Assembly: GCA_020628645.1 (NCBI GenBank)
Contig: JAHDES010000006.1
Coordinates: 62,001 to 126,000, forward strand
Length of the DNA stretch: 64,000 bases
Direction: 5' to 3'
Source: Saprospiraceae bacterium
GTDB lineage: Bacteria; Bacteroidota; Bacteroidia; Chitinophagales; Saprospiraceae
The translations under genes were made by a program, and so were the position numbers. Below, piece after piece: positions 57,220 to 64,000 of the stretch; the stretch's first letter is position 1; every line of letters starts with the position of its first letter. A model generated the notes under the pieces. That model searched no databases. It saw nothing but the letters and a program-made list of their open reading frames with translations, and was not told where the DNA came from.

Positions 57220-57693
57220 ATGCCTAGTTCTATCAAAATCTGGCAGCAAAACTTCGGTGTTATGAAAGTCACCCTTAACACGTCCGCTTTATACAACATT
57301 TACACAGGAATAACCACCGTGTATTATGTGAAAAAAGAAAACAAAGTGCAATATCCGAGAAAGGAAATGGCTAGTTTAGAAATCCTGAAAAGCAATTTAG
57401 CGTCCTTAATAGATATTGATAGTTTTATTTTTAAACAAGAGCCAACCTTATTTAATAGTCCTTTTATCAAAGGCTATTCTAAAGATTCAAGAGATATTTT
57501 AATTGTTGATTTCAGCATTATGGGTTTATTGTTAATCCGCAAATGTTTGAAACAACGCCTGAGCGTACTCTGGCAATATGCCTCAGAAGTACATGGTGAT
57601 GAATTGTTAATTAATGACATTTATGAGGCCATCTCAGAAACCGAAGCAGTGATTGTCCTTATTCAGGAGGATATGATACCGCTCTACAACTAA
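57220..57693 (+). CDS. Orphan 157-residue protein upstream of repeat array
   Basis: A 157-residue protein I do not recognise. It starts MPSSIKIWQQNFGVMKVTLN (a later ATG at residue 15 is possible) and has mixed alpha/beta content, a hydrophobic strand DILIVDFSIMGLLLI, a basic stretch RKCLKQRLSVLWQY, and an acidic C-terminal helix (DIYEAISETEAVIVLIQEDM). No signal peptide or membrane segment. Its stop codon overlaps the first unit of a 198-bp tandem array, which itself leads into a structured RNA-like segment. The association suggests a joint system, but no function can be given. Confidence 0.6.
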   Translation: MPSSIKIWQQNFGVMKVTLNTSALYNIYTGITTVYYVKKENKVQYPRKEMASLEILKSNLASLIDIDSFIFKQEPTLFNSPFIKGYSKDSRDILIVDFSIMGLLLIRKCLKQRLSVLWQYASEVHGDELLINDIYEAISETEAVIVLIQEDMIPLYN

Positions 57694-58156
57694 GTAAACT
57701 AATAGGGAGGAATTGTCAGGTGAGCCAGTATTTAAAGGTGCTGGTTTACCCGACCTTTAAAACTCCTAGGAAAAGATATAGGTGGATAGCAATATTCACA
57801 AAGAACAACTAATAGGAAGGATTGCGTTCGGGGCTTTAATTACTAAAGTTGGTTTTTAAAGTCCCCAACTTTTAACTTTCCCAATTGAAAAGTAAACTAA
57901 TAGGGAGGAATTGTCAGGTGAGCCAGTATTTAAAAGTACTGGTTTACCCGACCTTTGAAAACTCCTAGGAAAAGATATAGTTGAATAGAAGTATTCACAA
58001 AGAACAACTAATAGGAAGGATTGCGTTCGGGGCTTTAATTACTAAAGTTGGTTTTTAAAGTCCCCAACTTTTAACTTTCCCAATTGAAAAGTAAACTAAT
58101 AGGGAGGAATTGTCAGGTGAGCCAGTATTTAAAAGTACTGGTTTACCCGACCTTTG
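57692..58156 (+). repeat. Tandem A-B-A-B-A array of hairpin units
   Basis: Period about 198 bases. Unit A (57692-57800, 57890-57999, 58089 to about 58156) and unit B (57801-57889, 58000-58088) both begin CTAATAGG(G/A)AGG. In A, GTCAGGTGAGCCAGTA pairs with TACTGGTTTACCCGAC; in B, GTTCGGGGCTTTAA pairs with TTAAAGTCCCCAAC. G-U wobbles in the plus strand keep the stems, and the downstream pyrimidines (ACTCCT, CTTTCC) can close on the purine run. B copies are identical; A copies differ at a few sites that keep the pairing. The third A breaks off where another sequence enters. Confidence 0.9.
57720..57812 (+). other. Small GTG open frame in array unit A1
   Basis: Unit A1 holds GTG-started codons reading MSQYLKVLVYPTF, then a different tail to a stop at 57812. 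The same start and first 13 codons occur in A2 (ending soon after) and in A3 (58117-58230, 37 codons). A purine run lies about 9 bases upstream. Synonymous changes between A1 and A2 (AAG/AAA, GTG/GTA) fit coding as well as pairing. Weak; it may be chance. Confidence 0.25.
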
Positions 58157-58230
58157 ACGGCTACAAAAGAGGATTTATAAATTCTAAAAAAAATCATCCT
58201 TTGTACGGGCATACCGAAGCGAGAAAATAA
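58117..58230 (+). other. Small GTG open frame in array unit A3
   Basis: Thirty-seven codons from GTG, beginning MSQYLKVLVYPTF as in units A1 and A2 and continuing through the inserted sequence to GHTEARK and a stop. It may be a real small gene or a chance frame. No known family. Confidence 0.25.
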
Positions 58231-58265
58231 AATACTGTCAAATTTTTAATTCGCGTCGAGTATGA
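58157..58265 (+). other. Insert interrupting array unit A3
   Basis: In copy A3 the sequence leaves the unit after CCTTTGA, and the unit's own tail (AACTCCTAGAAAAGATA) resumes near 58266. About 108 bases are inserted between, with TGA at both edges. It is not a copy of anything else in the window. Confidence 0.6.
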
Positions 58266-58641
58266 AACTCCTAGAAAAGATAATTCCAATAAGAGAAAAC
58301 TGAGAATCAGTGGGACGTCACAGCAAGCAAGATAATCAGTAAGAAAAAATTGCAGTGACTATATGATCACTACCGACAGTAGTCCTTGATGATGGATGGA
58401 TATAAATAGCCTCATGCTAACAAATTTAATCCTGTTGATATTAAGGAGCCTAACTTATTTGCTTGTCGAATAACTGCATTCATTATAAAAATTGTAAGAA
58501 ACTGACTAAAAGGAGGTTACGCACAATTTTTTGGTGAATATCAAAAGCAGTTATTGACCAAATAATTAGGTAAACCTACTTATTGTACACTAGTCAACAT
58601 CCATCGTCTATGAAACACTAGACACCTCCTTGGAGGAATAT

Positions 58642-58683
58642 ATGCACAAAATATGCTACTGTCGGTTTTTTGTAAATAAGTAG
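58642..58683 (+). other. Possible 13-codon leader peptide
   Basis: ATG five bases after GGAGG starts MHKICYCRFFVNK and a stop. The frame covers the CTACTGTCGGT strand of the long-range stem, so translation would compete with that pairing. A perfect anti-SD complement follows at once (58689-58700). Confidence 0.3.
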
Positions 58684-58740
58684 CCTCGAAAGGAGGTGAT
58701 TAAAAATATTCATTTTTGGTTTTGTGGTTAAATAAATAGC

Positions 58741-58786
58741 GCGGGTGCCCCCTAGACAAACTCTTCTCGTCGGGCCCCGCTTTTTT
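58741..58786 (+). terminator. Strong intrinsic terminator
   Basis: GCGGG and GCCC (58741-58745, 58747-58750) pair with GGGC and CCCGC (58772-58780), a 9-base-pair GC-rich stem with one bulged T and a 21-base loop, followed by TTTTTTATTTT. It ends plus-strand transcription of the array and RNA-like segment before the convergent hydrolase gene. Confidence 0.85.
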
Positions 58787-58875
58787 ATTTTCCTAATGTG
58801 GTTGTGGTACGATTTGTAAAGATGAATATATTTTTTAGTGGAAAATTCTTCACTGACTAAGCCTCAAAAGACAAT

Positions 58876-59769
58876 CTAGTCAAATTTTAAAACCCATTCT
58901 TTTAGCAATTTTCTGATCTCATTATTGGTATGCACCCAGCTTCCAATATCAAGATGTGTACCTCCTTCTATCGTATGGAAGGAAATATTTTCATGCTGTA
59001 CTTTTTTTAATTGTTCTACAAAAGCTGCACTTGCTTTATATTCTACAAATCCATCTTTTGTACCATGAATGCATAAAAAAGGAGTGCTTTCTTTTGTTGC
59101 AATATAATGAGAAGGGCTTGCTTTGAGCAAAGCATTTTTTCTGAAAGATCGACCCAAAAAACATAAACTCGGACTTTGCCACATTTTACTTAAATCAAGA
59201 GGCCCACCACAAAGAAAAATACCTTTAAATTGGTTTTGTTGCCAACCAACTTCCTGTAAATTTTTTTGGTCATAATGCATCAAGGCAACCAAGTTGGCAC
59301 CAGAAGACATTCCGCCCAATACAATAGAAGGAATAGGGCGATTCTGTTCTTCAAATTGTGATTTGATATGTTTTAAAGTAAGTGATAAATCTTCCCGAAT
59401 GGAAGTATACGAATAAAAAGGAATTTTTCGATGGGCAGGCATAATCACTTCATACCCTAAATCAACAAATACTTTGGCATTGGCCGCAAATTGTTCGGGA
59501 CTTCCGAATTGCCATCCTCCACCATGATAATAGATTATCAAATGATTACGCCTTGGAACAGATGGATTCGAGGCAAACCATAAATAATATTGCTGTCGAT
59601 GTGAACCAAATTGATATTTTTGTACCTTTAAATACTGTGTATTAACTTTTTTTGTTTTCCATAAATAAATGGGTAAGGTCAGCCCTTCTTGGATGAAATT
59701 TCCTTTTGGAAAAAAGAAATAAGCTAAAACATAAACCGTAATTAATAGTACAATAATCCAAAAAATCAT
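58876..59769 (-). CDS. Alpha/beta hydrolase (esterase-lipase type)
   Basis: A 297-residue hydrolase with an N-terminal membrane anchor (IFWIIVLLITVYVLAYFFF). Seen are the oxyanion HGGG in LIIYYHGGGWQFGSP, the nucleophile in LGGMSSGANLVAL (GxSxG-type), the Asp in CIHGTKDGFVEYKAS, and the His in GGTHLDIGSW. This fits the hormone-sensitive-lipase/BD-FAE-like esterases. Substrate unknown. Its start lies only 8 bases from the start of the divergent aminotransferase gene. Confidence 0.85.
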   Translation of the reverse strand: MIFWIIVLLITVYVLAYFFFPKGNFIQEGLTLPIYLWKTKKVNTQYLKVQKYQFGSHRQQYYLWFASNPSVPRRNHLIIYYHGGGWQFGSPEQFAANAKVFVDLGYEVIMPAHRKIPFYSYTSIREDLSLTLKHIKSQFEEQNRPIPSIVLGGMSSGANLVALMHYDQKNLQEVGWQQNQFKGIFLCGGPLDLSKMWQSPSLCFLGRSFRKNALLKASPSHYIATKESTPFLCIHGTKDGFVEYKASAAFVEQLKKVQHENISFHTIEGGTHLDIGSWVHTNNEIRKLLKEWVLKFD

Positions 59770-59777
59770 AGCATCTA

Positions 59778-60992
59778 ATGTTAGACATCAAAAATACTCA
59801 AATTTCTCCAACTCAAATCCAACAATGGCGTTTTGATACCCCCGGTACCAATAAATATATTCATCTGAATAATGCAGGAGCAAGCCTTCCTCCTCAATCT
59901 GTCGTTACAGCAATGCAACAATATATTGCAGAAGAAGCGACACGAGGCGGCTACGAAACCGCAGAAATAAGAGCTGATTTATTAAATCGGTTTTATACGA
60001 ATATGGCAAGCATGTTGAACTGCCAAGCAAGAAATATTGCGGCTTGTTCTAGTGCAACAGATGGATTCTGTAAAGCCATACAAGCCATTGATTTTCAAGA
60101 AGGAGATGTGATTTTGACTACAGATGATGATTATGTTTCCAACCAAATTGTATTTCTAAATTTAGTAAAACGCTACAAGATTCAACTCATTCGTGCGAAA
60201 ACCAAACCATCTGGCGGAGTAGATGTTGATTCCATGAAGAAATTAATGGATCAATATCATCCTAAACTAGTTTCTGTCACTCATATTCCTACGAATAGTG
60301 GATTAGTGCAAGATGTAGAAGCAATAGGTCAATTGTGTAAAAGTCGTGAAATTATTTACATAATTGATGCCTGTCAATCTGCTGGTCAAATGCCGTTAGA
60401 TGTCCAAAAAATAGGATGTGATTTTATGAGTGCTACCTTTCGTAAATTTATGCGAGGCCCTCGTGGGATGGGATTTTTATACGTATCGGATCGTGTTCTT
60501 TCAAATGATCTTGCTCCTCTTTATATGGATATGAAAGGAGCGAATTGGGTAGCCCCTAATGAAGTACAATTGGTGGATGATGCAGGACGTTTTCAATATT
60601 GGGAGCAAAATTATGCCTTGATGGCAGGAGCTTCAGCTGCTATAGCTTATGCTTTGACGGTTGGTTTGGAAAACATTCGGGATCGTGCGCGTGCGCTGGC
60701 GCAGTATACGCGTCAGGAATTGAGGAAAATAGATCAAGCTAATGTACTCGATCAAGGAGAAGAATTAGGAGCTATTGTCACCGTTCATTTGGAGGGTATG
60801 CAAGCTGAATATCTCAAGCAACAACTTTCAAAATATTTCGTAAATACAAGTGTTGCACAACGATCAAGTGCTTTAATTGACTTTGATAAAAAAGGAGTAA
60901 ATTGGGCTTTACGGCTTTCACCACATTATTATAATACCAAAGAAGAAATCGATCAAACGATTTATCATATTAAAAAAAATATCAATCAATAA
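59778..60992 (+). CDS. Class-V aminotransferase (cysteine desulfurase-like)
   Basis: A 404-residue PLP enzyme. Seen are the family start YIHLNNAGASLPPQSVV, AACSSATDGFCKAIQAI, the PLP-contact Asp-x-x-Gln in IIDACQSAGQMPLDV, and the PLP Lys in MSATFRKFMRGPRGMGFLYVS. The overall layout is that of SufS/isopenicillin-epimerase-like class-V enzymes. The active-site Cys loop of true desulfurases is not evident, so the substrate is uncertain. Divergent from the hydrolase gene. Confidence 0.82.
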   Translation: MLDIKNTQISPTQIQQWRFDTPGTNKYIHLNNAGASLPPQSVVTAMQQYIAEEATRGGYETAEIRADLLNRFYTNMASMLNCQARNIAACSSATDGFCKAIQAIDFQEGDVILTTDDDYVSNQIVFLNLVKRYKIQLIRAKTKPSGGVDVDSMKKLMDQYHPKLVSVTHIPTNSGLVQDVEAIGQLCKSREIIYIIDACQSAGQMPLDVQKIGCDFMSATFRKFMRGPRGMGFLYVSDRVLSNDLAPLYMDMKGANWVAPNEVQLVDDAGRFQYWEQNYALMAGASAAIAYALTVGLENIRDRARALAQYTRQELRKIDQANVLDQGEELGAIVTVHLEGMQAEYLKQQLSKYFVNTSVAQRSSALIDFDKKGVNWALRLSPHYYNTKEEIDQTIYHIKKNINQ

Positions 60993-61213
60993 CTTGATTA
61001 TATCTAAAAAAAAGCTAATATTACAGCTTTATACAAAAACACGGAGCAAACACTATACTATCTCAGGGTCTAACCATTAGATGCTTTAGTTTTCCTCCCT
61101 CATATCTCAATTACCGATCATTTATAATAGCAATATCTTTTTGATAGAGCTAATCTTCATTTACATCTCATACACCGAATATTAATTTACGTTAAGTTAT
61201 AATCCTCAGTAGT

Positions 61214-64000
61214 ATGAGACACCTTCGTTTAGAACGAAAAAGCATTGTAATTACCTTATTTTTTTTCCTACTTACATTTTTAGTACAGGCAGAAAAAAAA
61301 GAGTTTACATCCTTATTTAGTCCGCAAGACTCTATTTGTGTTGCAAATTTATTCCATTGCATTGGAAAACCAGCTTCCACCACCAATTTTACTGCTCAAC
61401 TTTCGGATTGTTGTGCAACTCCTCCCATCATGGTTAATTGGTGGGATGCTCCTTCGGGAGGAAATTTATTAGCAACAGGACTTACCTTTAATCCTTTTAC
61501 GAGTGGTTATATTGATTCTTTATCTACAACTTGTGCTACTGTTTATGCAGAATGCGTTTGTCCAGCAGGAGGAACAAGCACGCGTTCGGCTGCTCACATT
61601 GAAGTAGTTGACTGCGTAAAGGATTGTAATGATGGTTGTAATTATTTCTTAGTGCTAGAAGATAGTGCAAATAATGGTTGGGAAGGTGCAAGCATAGATG
61701 TCAGTTTAAATGAAGATACGCCTGTAAATTATAAACTACCTAGTGGCAATTGTAATGCTGGCTATGAAGTGATTTCTTTTGTGGTTCAAAGTGGGCATAC
61801 GATAGATGTGGAATATTGGGAAACGACCAATGCAGAAGAACATGCTTGGGTTATCTTGGATTGGAATCAAGATACCGTCTTAGCAAGTGGATATGATGCA
61901 AATGGGCAAAATACAGTTGCACCTACAGTTGCTATCAGTAATAGCGAACGCGTAAAAACGGCTTGCCCTTCTTGTTGTACAGAAGAGTTAGTAGATGTAT
62001 TAATTCGAATTACATTGGGAGATAATCCAGAAGAACAAAGTTGGGAATTAGCGGAAGGCTATGTCAATGACTCCATACAAGGAACTCAAATAATTGGTAT
62101 AAATGGAATCCTTTATCAAGGACTGGATCCAGGTGCACACGTAGAATATACAGTTACCTTGGATAAATGCCAAGCCTATACTTTTTCTAGTTTTGATGCA
62201 ATGAATGACGGTTGGAATGGTGGTTCTTGGGAGGTTATTACTTCAGATATTAATTATGGAACAGAAATAACTAGTCTAGCTGATCCTGCCTATGGTAATT
62301 CACTTTTACTTAGTGGTCCTTCAAATCTAGCCTTCACAGATATTGATCGGGTGAGTTTTAATGCACCTTGTCAAAATTGCTATCCTGAAAATAGTTCCGT
62401 AGATGTTTTTGGAGGAACTGCTTGTCAGTGGTCGGGTGTTTTACCTGTCAATGAACCTTATGTGTGTTATCCTAATTGTAATCATGCTTTACCAGATGGA
62501 TGTCTCACCGAAAATTTAATTGTTTTAGCAGATGGAAATCCTGCTTTAGCGTCTACAATAGCAACAGGTCCATTTTCTTATACCAATGGTGTAGGACAAG
62601 TTGATTTAAGTGTTTTAGGTATCAACCTTCCCGTGGGTTGCCATAAGTTAATCCATGAAGTAATCTATTGTGATGGAATAATTTCTAAATGCACCACAGA
62701 TTTGAATATCGTTCAAGAAACGAATCCTTCTATGGTATGCAATGATTTATTACATATCAGTCTTGCAGAACCAGACGATTTGGATCAAAATGGCACAAAT
62801 TTCTTAAATGATGATTTTGGAGAATGTGTCATTGAAATTCGCCCTGATATGCTCCTAGAAATGCCAAATGTATGTGATGGAGAATATATTGTAGAAATCT
62901 TAGATGTAAATGGAAATCCATTAATCGTTTATGGTTCAAATGGATTGCCTTTAGATCAAAATGGAATACCAATTCCTACAGGAAATCAATCTATCGAAGC
63001 AGCGCACGATTTAATTTCGTATGCACAAATTGGACAAACCTTAAACTATACAGTAAGCCATAAATATAGTGGTAATGTCTGTTGGGGACAAATTATAGTG
63101 GAAGATAAGCTAGCACCAACCATTGTTTGCAATGATTACAATTTAAATTGTACCCATCCTCACGCATTAGATGAATTTTATACGCACACCGAGCAATATG
63201 TAGCACCTACAGAAATGCCGATTCAAATTGTAGGAGGTATAATTGGTCAAGTATCCAATACTTGGATTCCTATTAATATGGAATGTGTATCTATGAGTGA
63301 AGTAATAAAAGATATTCAAGTACAAGTCGATTTAATTCATACTGATGTCACCCATTTAGATATTCTTTTGCACTTACCAGATGCCATGATTGATGCAGGA
63401 TTGTCTTCTCCTATTCAATTAGAAGAAGTGGGAGGCGTTGGTACGAGTAATTTATACATACCCAATCCATCTGGAGATGCATCAGGTTTATTAGCTTTAT
63501 TGGGTACAGCATGTGAAAATACGACCTCAACTCAACCAGAAGATTTTGTAACCGAAAATTCAGGCAATTTTCAGCCTTCTAATTTAGGGAATACTTGGTA
63601 CATCCAAGTCATTGACAATAACCAAGGCGATGGAATTACTCCTGTCGGAACTGGTGAAATTACAGCTGCATCTATTACCCTTACTTGTGGTTTTCCCACG
63701 CCAGTATTTGCCTATGATTGTGCATTAGATACCATGATTTTATTAGATGAAATGATTGTCGAGACACATTGCGATCAATCGGAATGGAATGGTGCAGTGA
63801 TTGAGCGAGTTTGGCAAGCAAGTGATGACTTTGGTCATACCTCAACCTGCACACAAACGGTAGGATTACAAGCGCCCAGTTTTGATCGAGTTCAATGGCC
63901 TGATAATGTGACCCTTGCATGTGATGCTACAGCGGATCCCCTTACGGAAGCGGGTATTCCTGCATTTGGCTGTTTCCCCATAACAGATGATTATCATGGT
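61214..64000 (+). CDS. Giant secreted protein, partial (open to window edge)
   Basis: The frame is open for all 929 codons from the ATG at 61214 to the last base, so the gene continues beyond the window. A signal peptide (SIVITLFFFLLTFLVQA) is followed by Cys-rich beta segments (CCATPPIMVNWWDAPSGG; YFLVLEDSANNGWEGASIDV). A proprotein-convertase-like P domain lies at about residues 667-828 (SNTWIPI, LDILLHLPDAMI, GNTWYIQVIDNNQGDGITP). The last part resembles HYR-type domains. A type IX sorting domain would be expected at the unseen end. Role is adhesin-like by analogy. Confidence 0.85.
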   Translation, partial: MRHLRLERKSIVITLFFFLLTFLVQAEKKEFTSLFSPQDSICVANLFHCIGKPASTTNFTAQLSDCCATPPIMVNWWDAPSGGNLLATGLTFNPFTSGYIDSLSTTCATVYAECVCPAGGTSTRSAAHIEVVDCVKDCNDGCNYFLVLEDSANNGWEGASIDVSLNEDTPVNYKLPSGNCNAGYEVISFVVQSGHTIDVEYWETTNAEEHAWVILDWNQDTVLASGYDANGQNTVAPTVAISNSERVKTACPSCCTEELVDVLIRITLGDNPEEQSWELAEGYVNDSIQGTQIIGINGILYQGLDPGAHVEYTVTLDKCQAYTFSSFDAMNDGWNGGSWEVITSDINYGTEITSLADPAYGNSLLLSGPSNLAFTDIDRVSFNAPCQNCYPENSSVDVFGGTACQWSGVLPVNEPYVCYPNCNHALPDGCLTENLIVLADGNPALASTIATGPFSYTNGVGQVDLSVLGINLPVGCHKLIHEVIYCDGIISKCTTDLNIVQETNPSMVCNDLLHISLAEPDDLDQNGTNFLNDDFGECVIEIRPDMLLEMPNVCDGEYIVEILDVNGNPLIVYGSNGLPLDQNGIPIPTGNQSIEAAHDLISYAQIGQTLNYTVSHKYSGNVCWGQIIVEDKLAPTIVCNDYNLNCTHPHALDEFYTHTEQYVAPTEMPIQIVGGIIGQVSNTWIPINMECVSMSEVIKDIQVQVDLIHTDVTHLDILLHLPDAMIDAGLSSPIQLEEVGGVGTSNLYIPNPSGDASGLLALLGTACENTTSTQPEDFVTENSGNFQPSNLGNTWYIQVIDNNQGDGITPVGTGEITAASITLTCGFPTPVFAYDCALDTMILLDEMIVETHCDQSEWNGAVIERVWQASDDFGHTSTCTQTVGLQAPSFDRVQWPDNVTLACDATADPLTEAGIPAFGCFPITDDYHG

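Larger units (their letters stand above)
58266..58790 (+). ncRNA. Candidate structured RNA downstream of array
   Basis: No gene, but dense pairing signals on the plus strand. Hairpin 58317-58359 pairs GTCACAGCA with TGCAGTGAC. ACCGACAGTAG (58372-58382) is perfectly complementary to CTACTGTCGGT (58656-58666), and can also form a local ACTAC/GTAGT hairpin. CCTCC/GGAGG fold at 58625-58636. Strong SD-like runs occur at 58511 (AGGAGG), 58632 (GGAGG) and 58689 (AAAGGAGGTGAT). It ends in a clear terminator, and the next gene is on the opposite strand. No known RNA family is recognised. Confidence 0.5.

Noticed and set aside
57692-58156. CRISPR array or integron attC array
   Set aside because: Units are long (89-110 bases), there are no unique spacers and no cas or integrase gene, and the attC core GTTRRRY is not found in the right places.
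57220-58156. Classical type III toxin-antitoxin locus
   Set aside because: In that type a short-repeat RNA precedes the toxin gene with a terminator between. Here the array follows the gene, units are much longer, and the protein has no ToxN landmark I can see.
58266-58790. RNase P RNA, tmRNA or group II intron
   Set aside because: None of their conserved cores (for example domain V or the tmRNA acceptor end) is visible, and no reverse transcriptase is near.
59778-60992. Kynureninase, which would fit the nearby aminomuconate pathway
   Set aside because: Length and motifs are class-V desulfurase/epimerase-like, and the kynureninase signature around the PLP lysine is not seen.

Overview
The window reads as a chromosomal segment of an AT-rich Bacteroidota bacterium, most likely of the Saprospiria or a near relative. 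The reasons are C-terminal type IX secretion (type B, gliding-motility-like) sorting domains on very large PKD or repeat-rich secreted proteins, TAnnTTTG-type promoter boxes, few Shine-Dalgarno sequences in front of genes, an M43 metalloprotease, and the SO2930-type cytochrome and beta-helix protein pair. I saw no tRNA, rRNA, CRISPR array or intact transposase.

Bases 1-29,937 are a surface-polysaccharide locus. It holds an FkbM-type methyltransferase fragment, GT2 and GT8 glycosyltransferases, a SAM methyltransferase, a DUF354 protein, a polyprenyl-phosphate-type GT2, the GDP-fucose pathway (gmd, fcl) and an AlgI/AlgJ-like O-acetylation pair. It also holds seven proteins with PAPS-sulfotransferase-like folds and a Wzm/Wzt-type ABC exporter. 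One protein of 2106 residues joins a sulfotransferase, a long coiled coil, a GWA-type beta domain, two GT2 domains and a GT4 domain. The inferred product is a fucosylated, sulfated, acetylated and methylated glycan assembled in the cytoplasm and exported by the ABC transporter. A small SRPBCC protein follows the exporter.

Bases 30,014-38,362 hold a secreted M43 protease, a 1381-residue PKD adhesin with a sorting domain, acylphosphatase, and the SO2930 cytochrome and beta-helix pair, which is split by two short non-coding repeat elements. Bases 38,450-48,398 hold a DUF2064 transferase and a catabolic run: 4-hydroxyphenylpyruvate dioxygenase, homogentisate dioxygenase, a RidA-type deaminase, acylating acetaldehyde dehydrogenase, 4-hydroxy-2-oxovalerate aldolase and a muconic-semialdehyde-type dehydrogenase. 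A Dabb lipoprotein and an atypical Nramp-fold transporter close it. The run joins tyrosine catabolism to the lower 2-aminomuconate (tryptophan meta) branch, and a four-helix-bundle gene is inserted in it.

Bases 48,913-56,757 hold a giant secreted protein with about 20 Cys-Asp-Ser repeats, glucose-6-phosphate isomerase and YraN. Bases 57,220-58,790 hold an orphan 157-residue gene followed by a 198-bp tandem array and a densely structured, SD-motif-rich, apparently non-coding segment closed by a strong terminator. This is the best candidate for something undescribed. A hydrolase, a class-V aminotransferase and the start of another giant secreted protein (open to the window edge) finish the window.

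The intergenic spaces are unusually rich in short inverted-repeat elements. At least four families are visible; the clearest is a 194-bp element present twice with only two differences.
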